Shown: piece after piece, positions 1-8,820 of the stretch
Numbering within the stretch: the first letter of the stretch is position 1
How the letters are laid out: each line of letters begins with the position of its first letter
From: Paenibacillus sp. 1_12
GTDB taxonomy: Bacteria; Bacillota; Bacilli; Paenibacillales; NBRC-103111
Direction: 5' to 3'
Assembly: GCF_900114475.1 (NCBI RefSeq)
Contig: NZ_FOTE01000001.1
Location: 846,229-910,228, forward strand
Length of the DNA stretch: 64,000 nt
The notes under the pieces: model-generated
Told to the model about the DNA's origin: nothing
The model's input: only the letters and a program-made list of their open reading frames with translations
The model's database searches: none
Program-made: the position numbers and the translations under genes

Positions 1-3000
1 CCACTGCCTTTCAGCTGAAGGCCACCACTTCTCGGTTGATTCTCTACCTGCCCTTCAATTAAATAGACGAGATCAGCTTCGCTGAATGGAGTACGCTCGA
101 TACGCCGCTCCTGCTCCCATTTCCCGATCAGCTGCTGAGATTGCCCCTCATTTAGAAGATATCTTCGTCTCAGCTCCGCTTCCGAGAAAGACAGTCGGCC
201 ATCAATATAACGGTTAAGCACGAATGTAACCGAAGTGGGTTCAAGTGGAAACTGCTCATAGGTTTGCTGTTCATCTCGACTGATCCATCTCGACTCACCG
301 CCCACTTGGCAACGGATAATGATACCTTGCGCCTCAAGCTGCTGAACCCAAGTTTCAGCATGCTCTCCGCAAGTTTCTTCCAGCTCGTTCGAAGTTAGAT
401 CGCCTCGTCTTTTCAGCAAGGCAGCCAATTCATTCGGGCCTTGTGGCTTTCCTTGCAGTCGCTGCCGCTCCGCTGCCAATACTTCAGGCTCATACACAAC
501 TCCAACCGCAGAGGCCCCGAATACAGCACCTGCCAGCTCGCGGTTAATATTCATCACCTGCATTTGCAGCTCACTGCTGAGCGCATCGGACTCGTAAATT
601 TGAGTATTCACGTAGTCCCACATAAATTGATTAGCCCACGGAGAGGGGAAGCGGCTTTCCGTGATTTTGACCTCAATACTTCCTGACTCCAGTCCGTTCA
701 GCACATATTTGAGACCATCGGCATCCAGATGCTCCTCGAAGCATTCTGTAATTGCCGCCTCAAAAAAAGGAAACTGCTCGGCATAAGGCAGCACTTCCTT
801 TAGCAGCTCCTCGCTGCGCAGGCGCTTTTGCCACATCGGTGTCCGTGTAAACTGCCGTGACAGCAGCAGCCCCACCTCCGCCATCCGGCGAAAGGTGATA
901 GCAAACATCGGTGAACGGCCCATCGCCTCCATCAGAATCGGGTCAACCGATGCTGCTGCAGCCTGCCAAATCGAGGATAGCCACTCCGGGTCCCACTCCC
1001 GAAAAATCATCTCGATTCCATTATCCTTTGCTCCCATATAAGGACGGTATTGCAGCTTGCTCTCTATTAAATGCTCCAGCACAATCTGCCACGTCCGATT
1101 CAGCCTGCGTCCCCACACATTGTGGAGAATAACGTGGGTTTGGTTCATTGCATCCTGATACTGCTCAATCACAATCGAGCGGTGAGTCGGAACCGCGCTT
1201 GCCGCCTGCTGCTTTCTGATCAGCTCAATCAGACTATTTGCCGCAAGTGCATCAAAGCCATACAGTTGCTCCAGCCAATCGACGGTAGCCACATCCGCCT
1301 GCCGATCCTCCAACCGAGCACAAATTTCAGCCAAAAATGTACCTACCTGCTCTCCAAGCTCAAAGGATCTCCCAAGACCCTCACTGCGCCAAAAAGGAAT
1401 CTCGCTGATCCGGTTAGCCGTTTCACTGACCAAAATACGATCATTTCGTATTTCCCGAATCGTCCACGATTGAGCCCCCAGCTGAAACAGCTCGCCGACC
1501 TTGCTCTCGTGTACATATTCCTCATCCAGCTCACCGAGCTGGATCTGATTATCGATATGGTAAACCGGATAATTACCGCTACCCGGTATCGTACCCGTTC
1601 CCATAACGGCAGCCATCCGGCTGCTGCTTCTGCTGCTCAGCTTCCCCGTGTCCAGATCCCAATCAATCAAAGGGCGGACAAACGGATAATAGCCGGAAAG
1701 CACACGCAGCAGTGCTTCCAGTTTGTCGCGCGTCAGCGTATGGTAGCAATCACTGCCTCGCACAAGCAATAACAGCTGATCAACAGTCCAATCATCTGCT
1801 GCCACCATCGCCACAATCTGCTGATTCAGCACATCGATTCGATTGCGCCGAATGACGATTGGCTCAATATCCCTCTCCCGAATCATCCTGCTGAGCACAG
1901 CCACCTCAGGAAGCGTGCTGCGCTGACGAACGATAATCACACCACGGCTGACCTCCCCTACACCATGTCCAGCGCGGCCAATTCGCTGTATACCCGTAGC
2001 GGCTGCCAGTGGAGAATCAATTTGAATGACCAGATCGATCTGGCCCACATCAATTCCAAGCTCCAGCGAAGAAGTGGCGATTAGGCATTTCAACTCACCC
2101 GCTTTTAGACGCCGCTCAACCTCCAGCCTCTGCTCGCGCGAAATGCTTCCATGGTGTGAGCTGGCGAAATCGCCGCCGCAATAATCATTCAACTGCTGAG
2201 CCAGCCGCTCACACAGCCTGCGGTTATTGACAAAAATCAGCGTCGAGCGGCAGCCTTCCATTTCCTTGAGAATACGATCCATGATCGCAAACCATACCGC
2301 CTCTTTATCTTTAGCGGAGTCATGATCGAGTACTGCCACTCGCAGCTCAAATTTTTTATCACCGATGCTTTCTATAATGTTAACGGGCCTGACTGAGTCA
2401 TCTACCCAGCCTCCCAAGAAAGCAGCCACTCGCTCCAAAGGCTTTTGCGTAGCAGACACGCCAATACGAAGAAACGATTTCTCGCACAGCACCTCCAACC
2501 GTTCCAACGAAAGCGATAGGTGAGTGCCTCGTTTATCGCCTGCGATATAATGAATTTCATCGACAATCACTTGCTCCACAGATCGTAGAATTTCCCGAGC
2601 CTTCTGGGAAGTCAACATCAAATACAACGTTTCCGGGGTCGTAACGAGAATATCCGGCGGCTTACGCAAAATCGAAGCACGTACCTTTTGAGGTGTATCT
2701 CCAGTACGAACCGCAGCTTTAAGACCAAGCCAGCTAAGCTCCGTCCGTTCGGCCAGCTTATCCAATTCCGCAGCAAAAGAAACCACATGATGGTGAATAT
2801 CATTATTTAATGCTTTGAGCGGTGTGATATAAAGCAGCTTGACACCAGGCCGTTCTTCGCCTTCAGGATGCAGCTTGGACTGAATAATACGATGCAAGCC
2901 TGGCAGCATGGCGGCTAAGGTTTTACCTGAGCCCGTTGGAGCAGCGATCAGCGTATGACGATCGGATTCAATGGAAGCCCACGCCTGAACTTGAACGTCC

Positions 3001-3128
3001 GTAGGCTCATTAAAGCTTTCCTTGAACCACGTAGAACAGAACCGGATGAACTCGCTGTAAATAAGCAACTGTTCCCATCTAAGCAGAATCCCCCTTGTAT
3101 AGATCGGATTGATATCATATAAATTCAT
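1..3128 (-). CDS. Lhr-type DEAD/DEAH-box helicase, N-terminal part (3' end outside window)
   Basis: Large superfamily 2 helicase of the Lhr type, expected to unwind DNA or RNA using ATP. The reading frame is open from 3128 to the left edge, about 1,040 residues, so the C-terminus is missing. Seen in order: Walker A (AAPTGSGKT) near residue 45, DEIH motif II near 188, a SAT motif III, and QRIGRAGH motif VI with the VSRGVIIV stretch behind it. Lhr proteins are usually about 1,400-1,600 residues, so roughly a third is outside. The start is uncertain. ATG 3128 has no good ribosome site and sits at the edge of a repeat. The best ribosome site (3090-3096) serves an out-of-frame ATG at 3078, and an in-frame TTG lies at 3068. 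The 5' region may have been rearranged. Confidence 0.85.
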   Translation of the reverse strand, partial: MNLYDINPIYTRGILLRWEQLLIYSEFIRFCSTWFKESFNEPTDVQVQAWASIESDRHTLIAAPTGSGKTLAAMLPGLHRIIQSKLHPEGEERPGVKLLYITPLKALNNDIHHHVVSFAAELDKLAERTELSWLGLKAAVRTGDTPQKVRASILRKPPDILVTTPETLYLMLTSQKAREILRSVEQVIVDEIHYIAGDKRGTHLSLSLERLEVLCEKSFLRIGVSATQKPLERVAAFLGGWVDDSVRPVNIIESIGDKKFELRVAVLDHDSAKDKEAVWFAIMDRILKEMEGCRSTLIFVNNRRLCERLAQQLNDYCGGDFASSHHGSISREQRLEVERRLKAGELKCLIATSSLELGIDVGQIDLVIQIDSPLAAATGIQRIGRAGHGVGEVSRGVIIVRQRSTLPEVAVLSRMIRERDIEPIVIRRNRIDVLNQQIVAMVAADDWTVDQLLLLVRGSDCYHTLTRDKLEALLRVLSGYYPFVRPLIDWDLDTGKLSSRSSSRMAAVMGTGTIPGSGNYPVYHIDNQIQLGELDEEYVHESKVGELFQLGAQSWTIREIRNDRILVSETANRISEIPFWRSEGLGRSFELGEQVGTFLAEICARLEDRQADVATVDWLEQLYGFDALAANSLIELIRKQQAASAVPTHRSIVIEQYQDAMNQTHVILHNVWGRRLNRTWQIVLEHLIESKLQYRPYMGAKDNGIEMIFREWDPEWLSSIWQAAAASVDPILMEAMGRSPMFAITFRRMAEVGLLLSRQFTRTPMWQKRLRSEELLKEVLPYAEQFPFFEAAITECFEEHLDADGLKYVLNGLESGSIEVKITESRFPSPWANQFMWDYVNTQIYESDALSSELQMQVMNINRELAGAVFGASAVGVVYEPEVLAAERQRLQGKPQGPNELAALLKRRGDLTSNELEETCGEHAETWVQQLEAQGIIIRCQVGGESRWISRDEQQTYEQFPLEPTSVTFVLNRYIDGRLSFSEAELRRRYLLNEGQSQQLIGKWEQERRIERTPFSEADLVYLIEGQVENQPRSGGLQLKGS

Positions 3129-3327
3129 TTGGTTAAGCTGAACCTACCGTCTGGACAGCAGGAAGACTGCGACATGCAGCCCCTTATTCCAATCGCTGTT
3201 GGCAAATGGATTCTTTCTATCCTTAGCCCATGAGGTAAGACCCATCTGCATAGGCAAATACATCGTTTTCCAAAAGAGTCCGCTTTCTCCACTCGGGCTG
3301 TGTGTTTCTTGGTTCATCTAAAATAAA
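3128..3327 (-). repeat. MITE-like repeat, near full-length copy
   Basis: On the minus strand this stretch starts with a GATGAACC-type terminal repeat, runs through blocks shared with the copies at 5905 and 7799 (CACACAGCC, GAGAAAGCGGA, CAACAGCGATTGGAA), and ends with a diverged terminal repeat (GTTCAGCTTAACC) touching the helicase start codon. It keeps the internal segment that the copy at 5905 lacks. It appears non-coding. Confidence 0.75.
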
Positions 3328-3450
3328 TTGAATCTTTGCATCATCGTTACCATTATTATACACCTATAAACGTAACCACGATAATAACTGGCTTCACTGG
3401 ACATTTTGATTTCCAATACATTTTGTTGAACAACTGCAGCAACAACAAAG

Positions 3451-3484
3451 AAACGGTCCCCTGGAATCCGCGGCACCGTTTTTT
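3451..3484. terminator. Hairpin terminator, probably for the SDR gene
   Basis: AAACGGT (3451-3457) pairs with ACCGTTT (3475-3481), with T-rich tails in both directions. It lies downstream of the minus-strand SDR gene. Confidence 0.45.
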
Positions 3485-3586
3485 AGTCATTTCCTTTTGT
3501 TATCCCTATTTGTTATCTCTGATTAACTTGGTATGACCTGCCTTAGTCTGCAGTCATCCTCCGAATGGATCTATCTCGCGTTATGG

Positions 3587-4366
3587 CTACAACACCGTAT
3601 ACCCGCCGTCTACCACGAATACGCCTCCTGTTGCGTAAGCGGAAGCCTCGGAGGCCAGATACACGACAATCCCGCCCAAGTCCTCAGGAACTCCCGGCCT
3701 GCCGAGTGGAGTCCGTTCCATCCACAGCTTCGTCATATCCCCGCCGTTATCAAAAAAGGGCTGTGTCAGCTCTGTTTTCATATACCCTGGAGCAATCGTA
3801 TTCACCCGGACCGAATGAGCTGCCCATTCTGCAGCCAAGCTTTTCGTCAATGAAATGACGGCGGCCTTTGAAGCATTATAAGAGCTTTGGCATTGAGGCG
3901 TATTGACGATTATTCCGGACATCGAGGAAATATTCACGATTGAACCTTTGCGCTGCTGAATCATCACTTTCCCTACCGCTTGTGCCATCAGAAAAACACC
4001 ATGCAGATTCACATTAATGACATCGGACCAATCCTTAAAGGACATCTCCTCCGCTTTGGCGTTCCGCACGATACCAGCATTATTGACCAGCACATCAATT
4101 TTACCGAACACAGCGAGCGACTCCTCGACGATACGCTGTACATCTTCAGGATGGGTGACATTCGCCTGAATAGCCAGCACCCGAACTCCTTTTGCCGTGC
4201 GTAGAGCTTCCGCCGTTTGCTCTGCCCGCTGTAAATCCAAATCAGCTATGACGATATGCGATCCCATATCTGCAAGCGCCTCAGCCATCGCTTTACCGAG
4301 TCCGGTCGCCCCTCCAGTAACGATTGAACAATAATCCTTCATCGCAAACTTTTCCCAAATACTCAT
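3587..4366 (-). CDS. SDR family NAD(P)-dependent oxidoreductase (3-oxoacyl-reductase-like)
   Basis: A 259-residue classical short-chain dehydrogenase/reductase, a soluble NAD(P)H-dependent oxidoreductase. The cofactor motif TGGATGLG lies near residue 17, NNAG near 95, the catalytic Ser about 13 residues before the YNASK motif near 165, and the C-terminus has the usual GG(V/A)..VDGGY. The length is normal. The start ATG 4366 has GAGG eight bases upstream. It is related to glucose 1-dehydrogenase and FabG-like enzymes. The substrate cannot be told, and it is a separate gene from the SDR at 12306. Confidence 0.88.
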   Translation of the reverse strand: MSIWEKFAMKDYCSIVTGGATGLGKAMAEALADMGSHIVIADLDLQRAEQTAEALRTAKGVRVLAIQANVTHPEDVQRIVEESLAVFGKIDVLVNNAGIVRNAKAEEMSFKDWSDVINVNLHGVFLMAQAVGKVMIQQRKGSIVNISSMSGIIVNTPQCQSSYNASKAAVISLTKSLAAEWAAHSVRVNTIAPGYMKTELTQPFFDNGGDMTKLWMERTPLGRPGVPEDLGGIVVYLASEASAYATGGVFVVDGGYTVL

Positions 4367-4425
4367 CGGTTTTTCCTCATCCTTTCATCTACAAGTACAC
4401 TTCTACTATTGAATATTTATGGTAA

Positions 4426-5262
4426 TTAATCAAGCAGCTTATAGGTTTCATTACAAATATGAATCATATAGTTGACGAAGCTTTGCGTCTGGATTGCCCT
4501 TTCCTTGTTGGACACAAATACACTGGGACTCCCGTCCCCTCTACGAATCCGAATCGCTTCTTGAATCAATGGGTGCCATTCATCGGATACCAGCTGCAGC
4601 AAAAATAGACCACCCTGATCCTTCGTAACGATTTGCTTGTGCTCAAGCGTATACATAATCCGACCCAGCGTAAGAACCGTATCATCGACCCAATGATCTT
4701 GCACAAAGCTTTCGTAATGTCCGGCCTTTTCCGTCCAGTACTTATGTAAATTATACTTCATCGCGATAAGCAAGTCAGGCCAATCAACGTCGATAAGTAA
4801 ATGCTGAGGCTTGGCTCCGTGCAGGGTTATTCCGTGATTTTTTAAAATCCATAAGGAAGTGGAATCAATATTCCCGTTCGTAAGCCCTTTGTATTCACCG
4901 TAAAAGTATTTAGGAAATTGTATCATCGGCGTCTGGATCGAATGGCTTAAATGAGCGCTTGTCGTATATTGACCTTCCATGACGCTATAGCAGCTATGCT
5001 TCGCTTTGAGCTGTTCATGAATCGCATGCAGCTCTCTTAACTCTTCCTCAAGCAGTTGCCTGCTGATTACGGTAATAAAATCAATATCGCTTCTCCCGGG
5101 AATAAAGCCATCTAAAGCAATGGAACCTTGAAGGTAAATTCCGCTAATCACATCAGGTAAAGCTGAACAAATCCCTGCAGCATAATCCTGTAAAAGCGGC
5201 TGTAACTCGTTTGGAATTCGAGATATCAAGCTTAACACTCCCCATGCATTCATCTTTTTCAT
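4426..5262 (-). CDS. Nucleotidyltransferase with aminoglycoside adenylyltransferase-like C-terminal domain
   Basis: A 278-residue protein with the nucleotidyltransferase-fold signature LQGSIALDG...SDIDF near residues 43-60: GS, then two Asp residues that bind metal and nucleotide. The helical C-terminal half resembles the DUF4111/AadA-like domain of ANT(3'')/ANT(9) enzymes. Such enzymes transfer AMP to aminoglycosides, but many chromosomal homologues have no tested resistance role. It stands alone, divergent from the small gene at 5445, with about 60 bases to the SDR gene downstream. Resistance is an inference only. Confidence 0.75.
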   Translation of the reverse strand: MKKMNAWGVLSLISRIPNELQPLLQDYAAGICSALPDVISGIYLQGSIALDGFIPGRSDIDFITVISRQLLEEELRELHAIHEQLKAKHSCYSVMEGQYTTSAHLSHSIQTPMIQFPKYFYGEYKGLTNGNIDSTSLWILKNHGITLHGAKPQHLLIDVDWPDLLIAMKYNLHKYWTEKAGHYESFVQDHWVDDTVLTLGRIMYTLEHKQIVTKDQGGLFLLQLVSDEWHPLIQEAIRIRRGDGSPSVFVSNKERAIQTQSFVNYMIHICNETYKLLD

Positions 5263-5402
5263 AATGTCAGCCTTTATCCTGCTGCTAGTTCAGCGATTCT
5301 CTCCTTCTGTCTAATTTACAATACATGGCATTTAGTAAGCAACGAATTAAACCTCCACGATGACGCTTGATGCGCTGGCAGTGCGGCGTTGTTAAGCTTT
5401 TG

Positions 5403-5411
5403 TGTTATAAT
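5403..5411 (+). promoter_or_regulatory. Extended -10 promoter of the 57-aa gene
   Basis: TG, one base, then a perfect TATAAT (5406-5411), 33 bases before the start codon. No clear -35 is visible at the usual distance, as expected for an extended -10 promoter. Confidence 0.5.
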
Positions 5412-5444
5412 GTCGAATATCATACGTTTGGAGGATGGATATCA

Positions 5445-5618
5445 ATGAAAATATACGTCATTCTTTCCTTTAATGGAGAGTCAATGGACAATGTATATGT
5501 AGGTGCAGATGAGGAAAAAGCGCTGGCTTTACAGCCATCGGATTTCGAAGATTGCGATGCGCTTTTCGTAGAAATCTGGGAGGATGGGGAAAAAACCGAC
5601 GATTACCGTTTGCTATAA
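5445..5618 (+). CDS. Small acidic protein of 57 residues, unknown function
   Basis: Starts MKIYVILSFNGE and ends EKTDDYRLL. ATG 5445 is preceded by GGAGGA (5430-5435) at good spacing, and a perfect extended -10 lies upstream. The frame is open further upstream, but those starts lack a ribosome site. It is strongly acidic, with no membrane segment, Cys or known motif. A strong Rho-independent terminator follows at 5841, so this looks like a real monocistronic gene. I do not recognise a family. Confidence 0.65.
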   Translation: MKIYVILSFNGESMDNVYVGADEEKALALQPSDFEDCDALFVEIWEDGEKTDDYRLL

Positions 5619-5840
5619 CCAAGGTGATTATCCCCATAGGGTTGAAGTCTGGGCAGATGCAACCTTTAGCAGATTTTATCCGCTTATTTATAGGCAGCAT
5701 GCAGCCTTCAATTAATGTGCAGGAAGGTTACACCTGCTCCTGTTGTAAGAAACAGTAAATACAATCTAACCAAAAGTATAGACTATTCTTTCTGAATTAT
5801 CATGATATTGAGTAAGGTCTTGAAAAAAATAGTCCTACAA

Positions 5841-5874
5841 AAAGCCTTTGGATTTTATTCCAAAGGCTTTTTTT
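5841..5874. terminator. Strong Rho-independent terminator
   Basis: AAAGCCTTTGGA (5841-5852) pairs perfectly with TCCAAAGGCTTT (5859-5870), followed by T7 on the plus strand. It can end transcription of the 57-aa gene and, read from the other side, of the gene at 6130-7644. The stretch 5619-5840 before it shows nothing I recognise. Confidence 0.85.
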
Positions 5875-5904
5875 GATGAAAGTCCCCCACTGCCCGGAAT
5901 ACCA

Positions 5905-6060
5905 TCTATAAAAGATGAACAAAAGAAACACACAGCCCGAGCGTAGAAAGCGGACCCTTCTGGAGAAACGAAGTGTCCGCCTTTGCAACAGCGATTGGAA
6001 GAAGGGTCTGCTTTCGCAGCGCCTTTTTGCTGTCATGATGTTTAGTTCATCTTATATAGT
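5905..6060 (+). repeat. MITE-like repeat, internally shortened copy
   Basis: Bounded by terminal inverted repeats TCTATAAAAGATGAAC (5905-5920) and GTTCATCTTATATAGT (6045-6060). The interior shares CACACAGCC, GAAAGCGGA, CAACAGCGATTGGAAGA and CTTTCGCAGCGCC with the copy at 7799 but lacks about 50 bases in the middle. CCCTTCT and AGAAGGG inside can pair. A 60-codon open frame crosses it, but I read it as non-coding repeat. Confidence 0.8.
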
Positions 6061-6129
6061 TATGGATAAGCCAGTTAGTTCAATGAATTGCGACTAAAAT
6101 TTGGCAATTATCGAATGAGCTTTCATTTA

Positions 6130-7644
6130 TTAAGTAGCTAGAATTTGATCGTCATACCACATAACAGAGGTGTTGTCAGTGTAATTAGCGAGATCGTTGT
6201 TTTTCCGTATCAGATATAGCTTTCCGTCGATTCCCCTATAAACAGGCCATTCTGAACGGTAGGTTGGTAAAAACGGCGTTTCCTGAGCGAGTTGGTCCAA
6301 GGAGTCTACCTTCGTCATTTGGAAGCTCTTATCGATCAAATAGTACCCCCTGCTTGGTGTGGTCTGCGGATCGTAGCTGATTTGATGCACATAAATCAAA
6401 AGCTTCCCTTCGGCATCCAAAAAATTTGTAAAACTTGGATTATCGGCTCCAGGTACCGTGATATCGTAACCATCCATCCATGCATTGGCTACTTTAAGTT
6501 CTCCTTGGGGCGAAACAAGCGCCAGCTTCCGGCTGCCGGGGATAATTCGGCCGTGCATCATGCTCGTACCGTCAGACGCTAGCCAATAGCTACCATCCGA
6601 ATTCGCGATGATACAGTCTGGAGATTGGGGGAATTCAGTTACTTCTTTCGCCTGTCCGTTTTCGATGAGATACGAATAATAAGTGGTTAAGCTGTTGCCA
6701 TAATTATAGGCGGTCACCTTGGTCACGGTTAAGAACGCCCGCTCAGATCCTAATGGGTGTAAGACTCCTGTTAATTGTCTAATGAAGGGGTTACCTGCAC
6801 TGTTCGAGTCGACCGTAATTTCCTCCTTGGGCAGGAGCTTCATGTTGTCATAATAGAGACCATTGTCTTTCTGTACTAAGGTCACCGTTTCGGCCGCAAG
6901 CAGGCTTTGTTTCTGCTGAATATGCTTATTCAATGCTTCTGTTTCTTCAATAGTCATCCACTTAGGCGGTTCATCCATCGATTTTTTCACCTTAAGGCTG
7001 CCCTGACCTTTTTCAGTAACGAGTGTGGGGTATACGTACAAGTACTCTGCATCGTCGTAATAAATGCGTTCAAGCACCTGTTGCTGTCCGCCGATGATCT
7101 GAAGGCCCTTCTCCTTATCCCATCGGAGTCCGAGATCCAATAAGTCATGGGCATATTTCCACGTTAACGGCATGTAGGTAACATCATTCCAAACAAGTAA
7201 GGGATACGGCTCCTGTCCGTTATCAATTAAGCTATCGTTGATCGCCAGCCCAAAGCTCGGCATAGCTGCCGTGTAGTTCTGTTTCGGGTTATTTGAACCG
7301 GAAGTATCCAATGGGAAACGCTCTTTCTTCCAGCCCAACCATCCGCCACTCCGCTGTCCACCGCCCTTAAGAAGGGTCAACCCTCCTTCGCTATAAACGA
7401 GGTTCAATCCCAACGATTGCGTAACCTCCCAGGTTAGCGGCAGGTAAGTGATGTCATTATACACGAAAAAAGGGTACTTTAAATGTGCATTATCGACAGG
7501 CTGCCCGTTGATTTGAATGGAAAAAGAGGGCAATGTCAGTTTCTTTTGAGATCCTGCTGCGGCCTCCGTACTCATATGTGGGAAACAAGCGAACAACAAA
7601 ACAATTAAGGACGCCAAGATTAGACGACTTTTACAAACCACCAT
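6130..7644 (-). CDS. Secreted protein with two copper amine oxidase N-terminal-like (stalk) domains
   Basis: About 504 residues. The N-terminus is a secretion signal (CKSRLILASLIVLLFACFPH), with possible cleavage after TEAAA. Two copies of the stalk domain follow: FSIQINGQPVDN...YPFFVYNDITYLPLTWE (about 40-90) and FGLAINDSLIDN...YPLLVWNDVTYMPLTWK (about 130-180). The last 300 residues have no recognised motif and may form a beta-propeller-like fold. ATG 7644 has AAGG eight bases upstream. A GTG six bases further upstream is in frame but too close to that site. Probably extracellular or wall-bound; no catalytic role is visible. Confidence 0.75.
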   Translation of the reverse strand: MVVCKSRLILASLIVLLFACFPHMSTEAAAGSQKKLTLPSFSIQINGQPVDNAHLKYPFFVYNDITYLPLTWEVTQSLGLNLVYSEGGLTLLKGGGQRSGGWLGWKKERFPLDTSGSNNPKQNYTAAMPSFGLAINDSLIDNGQEPYPLLVWNDVTYMPLTWKYAHDLLDLGLRWDKEKGLQIIGGQQQVLERIYYDDAEYLYVYPTLVTEKGQGSLKVKKSMDEPPKWMTIEETEALNKHIQQKQSLLAAETVTLVQKDNGLYYDNMKLLPKEEITVDSNSAGNPFIRQLTGVLHPLGSERAFLTVTKVTAYNYGNSLTTYYSYLIENGQAKEVTEFPQSPDCIIANSDGSYWLASDGTSMMHGRIIPGSRKLALVSPQGELKVANAWMDGYDITVPGADNPSFTNFLDAEGKLLIYVHQISYDPQTTPSRGYYLIDKSFQMTKVDSLDQLAQETPFLPTYRSEWPVYRGIDGKLYLIRKNNDLANYTDNTSVMWYDDQILAT

Positions 7645-7798
7645 AAGCACATCCTTGCTTTTGTATTTTACTTTTTAGACGTAGAATGCTTGCAAAAGTT
7701 GCCTCACTAAAAGATACAGCTGGGAGTTAGAAAAAGTCCCATTTTTATTATATGGTCATCGCATGAATAACAAGCGCTCTAAAGCTATAAGTTTCTTA

Positions 7799-7975
7799 AC
7801 TATATAAGATGAACCAAAGAAGCACACAGCCTGAGAGGAGAAAGCGGAACCCTTTGGAGAAACAAAGTGTTCGCCTTTGCACACGGGTTCTTACCCCTAT
7901 GGGACTAAGAATACAAAGAATCTGGCTGCAACAGCGATTGGAAGAGGGGCCTGCTTTCGCAGCGCCTCTTATATG
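7799..7975 (+). repeat. MITE-like repeat, right end eroded
   Basis: Starts with the clean terminal repeat ACTATATAAGATGAAC (7799-7814) and keeps the full interior, including a segment that can fold by itself (GTTCTTA...TAAGAAT around CCCCTATGGG). At the right end the sequence jumps from GCAGCGCCT directly to CTTATATGG, as if most of the right terminal repeat was deleted. It lies in the 350-base gap between the stalk-domain gene and tetR; nothing else is recognised in that gap. Confidence 0.75.
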
Positions 7976-8001
7976 GAGCTTGAGCTATCGTCAGAGACCG
8001 A

Positions 8002-8601
8002 TTATATATTTCTTTCTAGCAATGCCCCCAGTTGCTTTGCCAAGACGTGATGGGGAACAGGCTTTTCATTAGTAAACCACCATTCCACAACGCCTACGAA
8101 AGCAGATGCGACAAACCTAACTAGCAGATCTTCATTTAACCCCTCGTTCTTTCCATTGGTTACATCGGCCTCGTTGGACAATTCTTCGATAAGCAAGTCA
8201 AGAAACCGACCACGAAAATAAGGAGCACCTTTACTCGCTAACATCATTGAAAAGAATGAATAATTACGTTCAAAGTATTCGGTCCAGATCAGAGTCGATT
8301 CGGTAAAATCCAACTCAGAAGCCGCTCTGCACATTTCCCTTAGAACGTCTATATGTTCTCCAATGAGATTATCCAGCAGATCAAATTTATCTAAATAATG
8401 AAGATAGATGGTCCCGCGGCTCACATTCGCCCTGTCAGAAAGATCCTGTATCGTAATGTCATCAAAATTTTTCTCTGACATCAGTTCAATAACAGCTTTT
8501 TTTAACGCTTCCTTCGTTTTAAGTATTCTTCGATCCACTTTAGCCAACTGACGGTCACCAATCTTTCTTAAATAATTAACAATTATCAAGTAGCTGTTCA
8601 T
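8002..8601 (-). CDS. TetR/AcrR family transcriptional regulator
   Basis: A 199-residue one-component repressor. The DNA-binding domain is near residues 25-75 (ILKTKEALKKAVIELM...ITIQDLSDRANVSRGTIYLHY...DLLD), followed by an all-helical ligand and dimer domain of the TetR_C_33-like type. It is divergently transcribed from the MFS exporter gene, with overlapping promoters and a palindrome between them. Its likely job is to repress itself and the exporter until a ligand binds. The N-terminus may be overlong, because most homologues begin near KVDRRILKTK; the start is not firm. Confidence 0.88.
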   Translation of the reverse strand: MNSYLIIVNYLRKIGDRQLAKVDRRILKTKEALKKAVIELMSEKNFDDITIQDLSDRANVSRGTIYLHYLDKFDLLDNLIGEHIDVLREMCRAASELDFTESTLIWTEYFERNYSFFSMMLASKGAPYFRGRFLDLLIEELSNEADVTNGKNEGLNEDLLVRFVASAFVGVVEWWFTNEKPVPHHVLAKQLGALLERNI

Positions 8602-8629
8602 TACTTAACAAATCAAGCTCATTTAACAA

Positions 8630-8688
8630 TTGCAGATGTTCTGTTTCTGTTTATAATTATAGACGTAAGTTCATTAATGTATCAATGA
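8630..8688. promoter_or_regulatory. Overlapping divergent promoters and probable TetR operator
   Basis: Plus strand: TTGCAG (8630-8635), 16 bases, TATAAT (8652-8657), toward the MFS gene. Minus strand: TTGATA (8685-8680), 18 bases, TATAAT (8661-8656), toward tetR. The imperfect palindrome TCATTAATGTATCAATGA (8671-8688) covers the tetR -35 and the start region of the MFS transcript, so one bound TetR dimer could block both. Confidence 0.6.
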
Positions 8689-8705
8689 TTATTATAAGTT
8701 CAATG

Positions 8706-8820
8706 TTTGAAAATACCGGATTGGAAGTATCCCGTATTTGTCTTGACTGTATGGGTTGTGGTGAAGCAGAGGGATGGAATCATAAGTGGGTACTTGATGA
8801 GGAACGCAGGCGTCCAATCC
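8706..8820 (+). promoter_or_regulatory. Structured 5' leader of the MFS gene
   Basis: The MFS transcript should carry about 200 untranslated bases. AAATACCGGAT (from 8708) pairs with ATCCCGTATTT (10 of 11 pairs) to make one hairpin. The GGATTGG part of that hairpin can instead pair with CCAATCC at about 8814-8820, just before the ribosome site. No T-run is present, so it is not a simple terminator. It matches no riboswitch class that I know. Confidence 0.3.

Noticed and set aside
1071-1772. 233-codon plus-strand open frame
   Set aside because: Lies wholly antisense to the Lhr-type helicase, whose motifs are in the other strand; no ribosome site.
5915-6097. 60-codon frame in the repeat at 5905
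   Set aside because: The frame differs from the matching frame at 7809 by the internal deletion and follows repeat DNA; no ribosome site.
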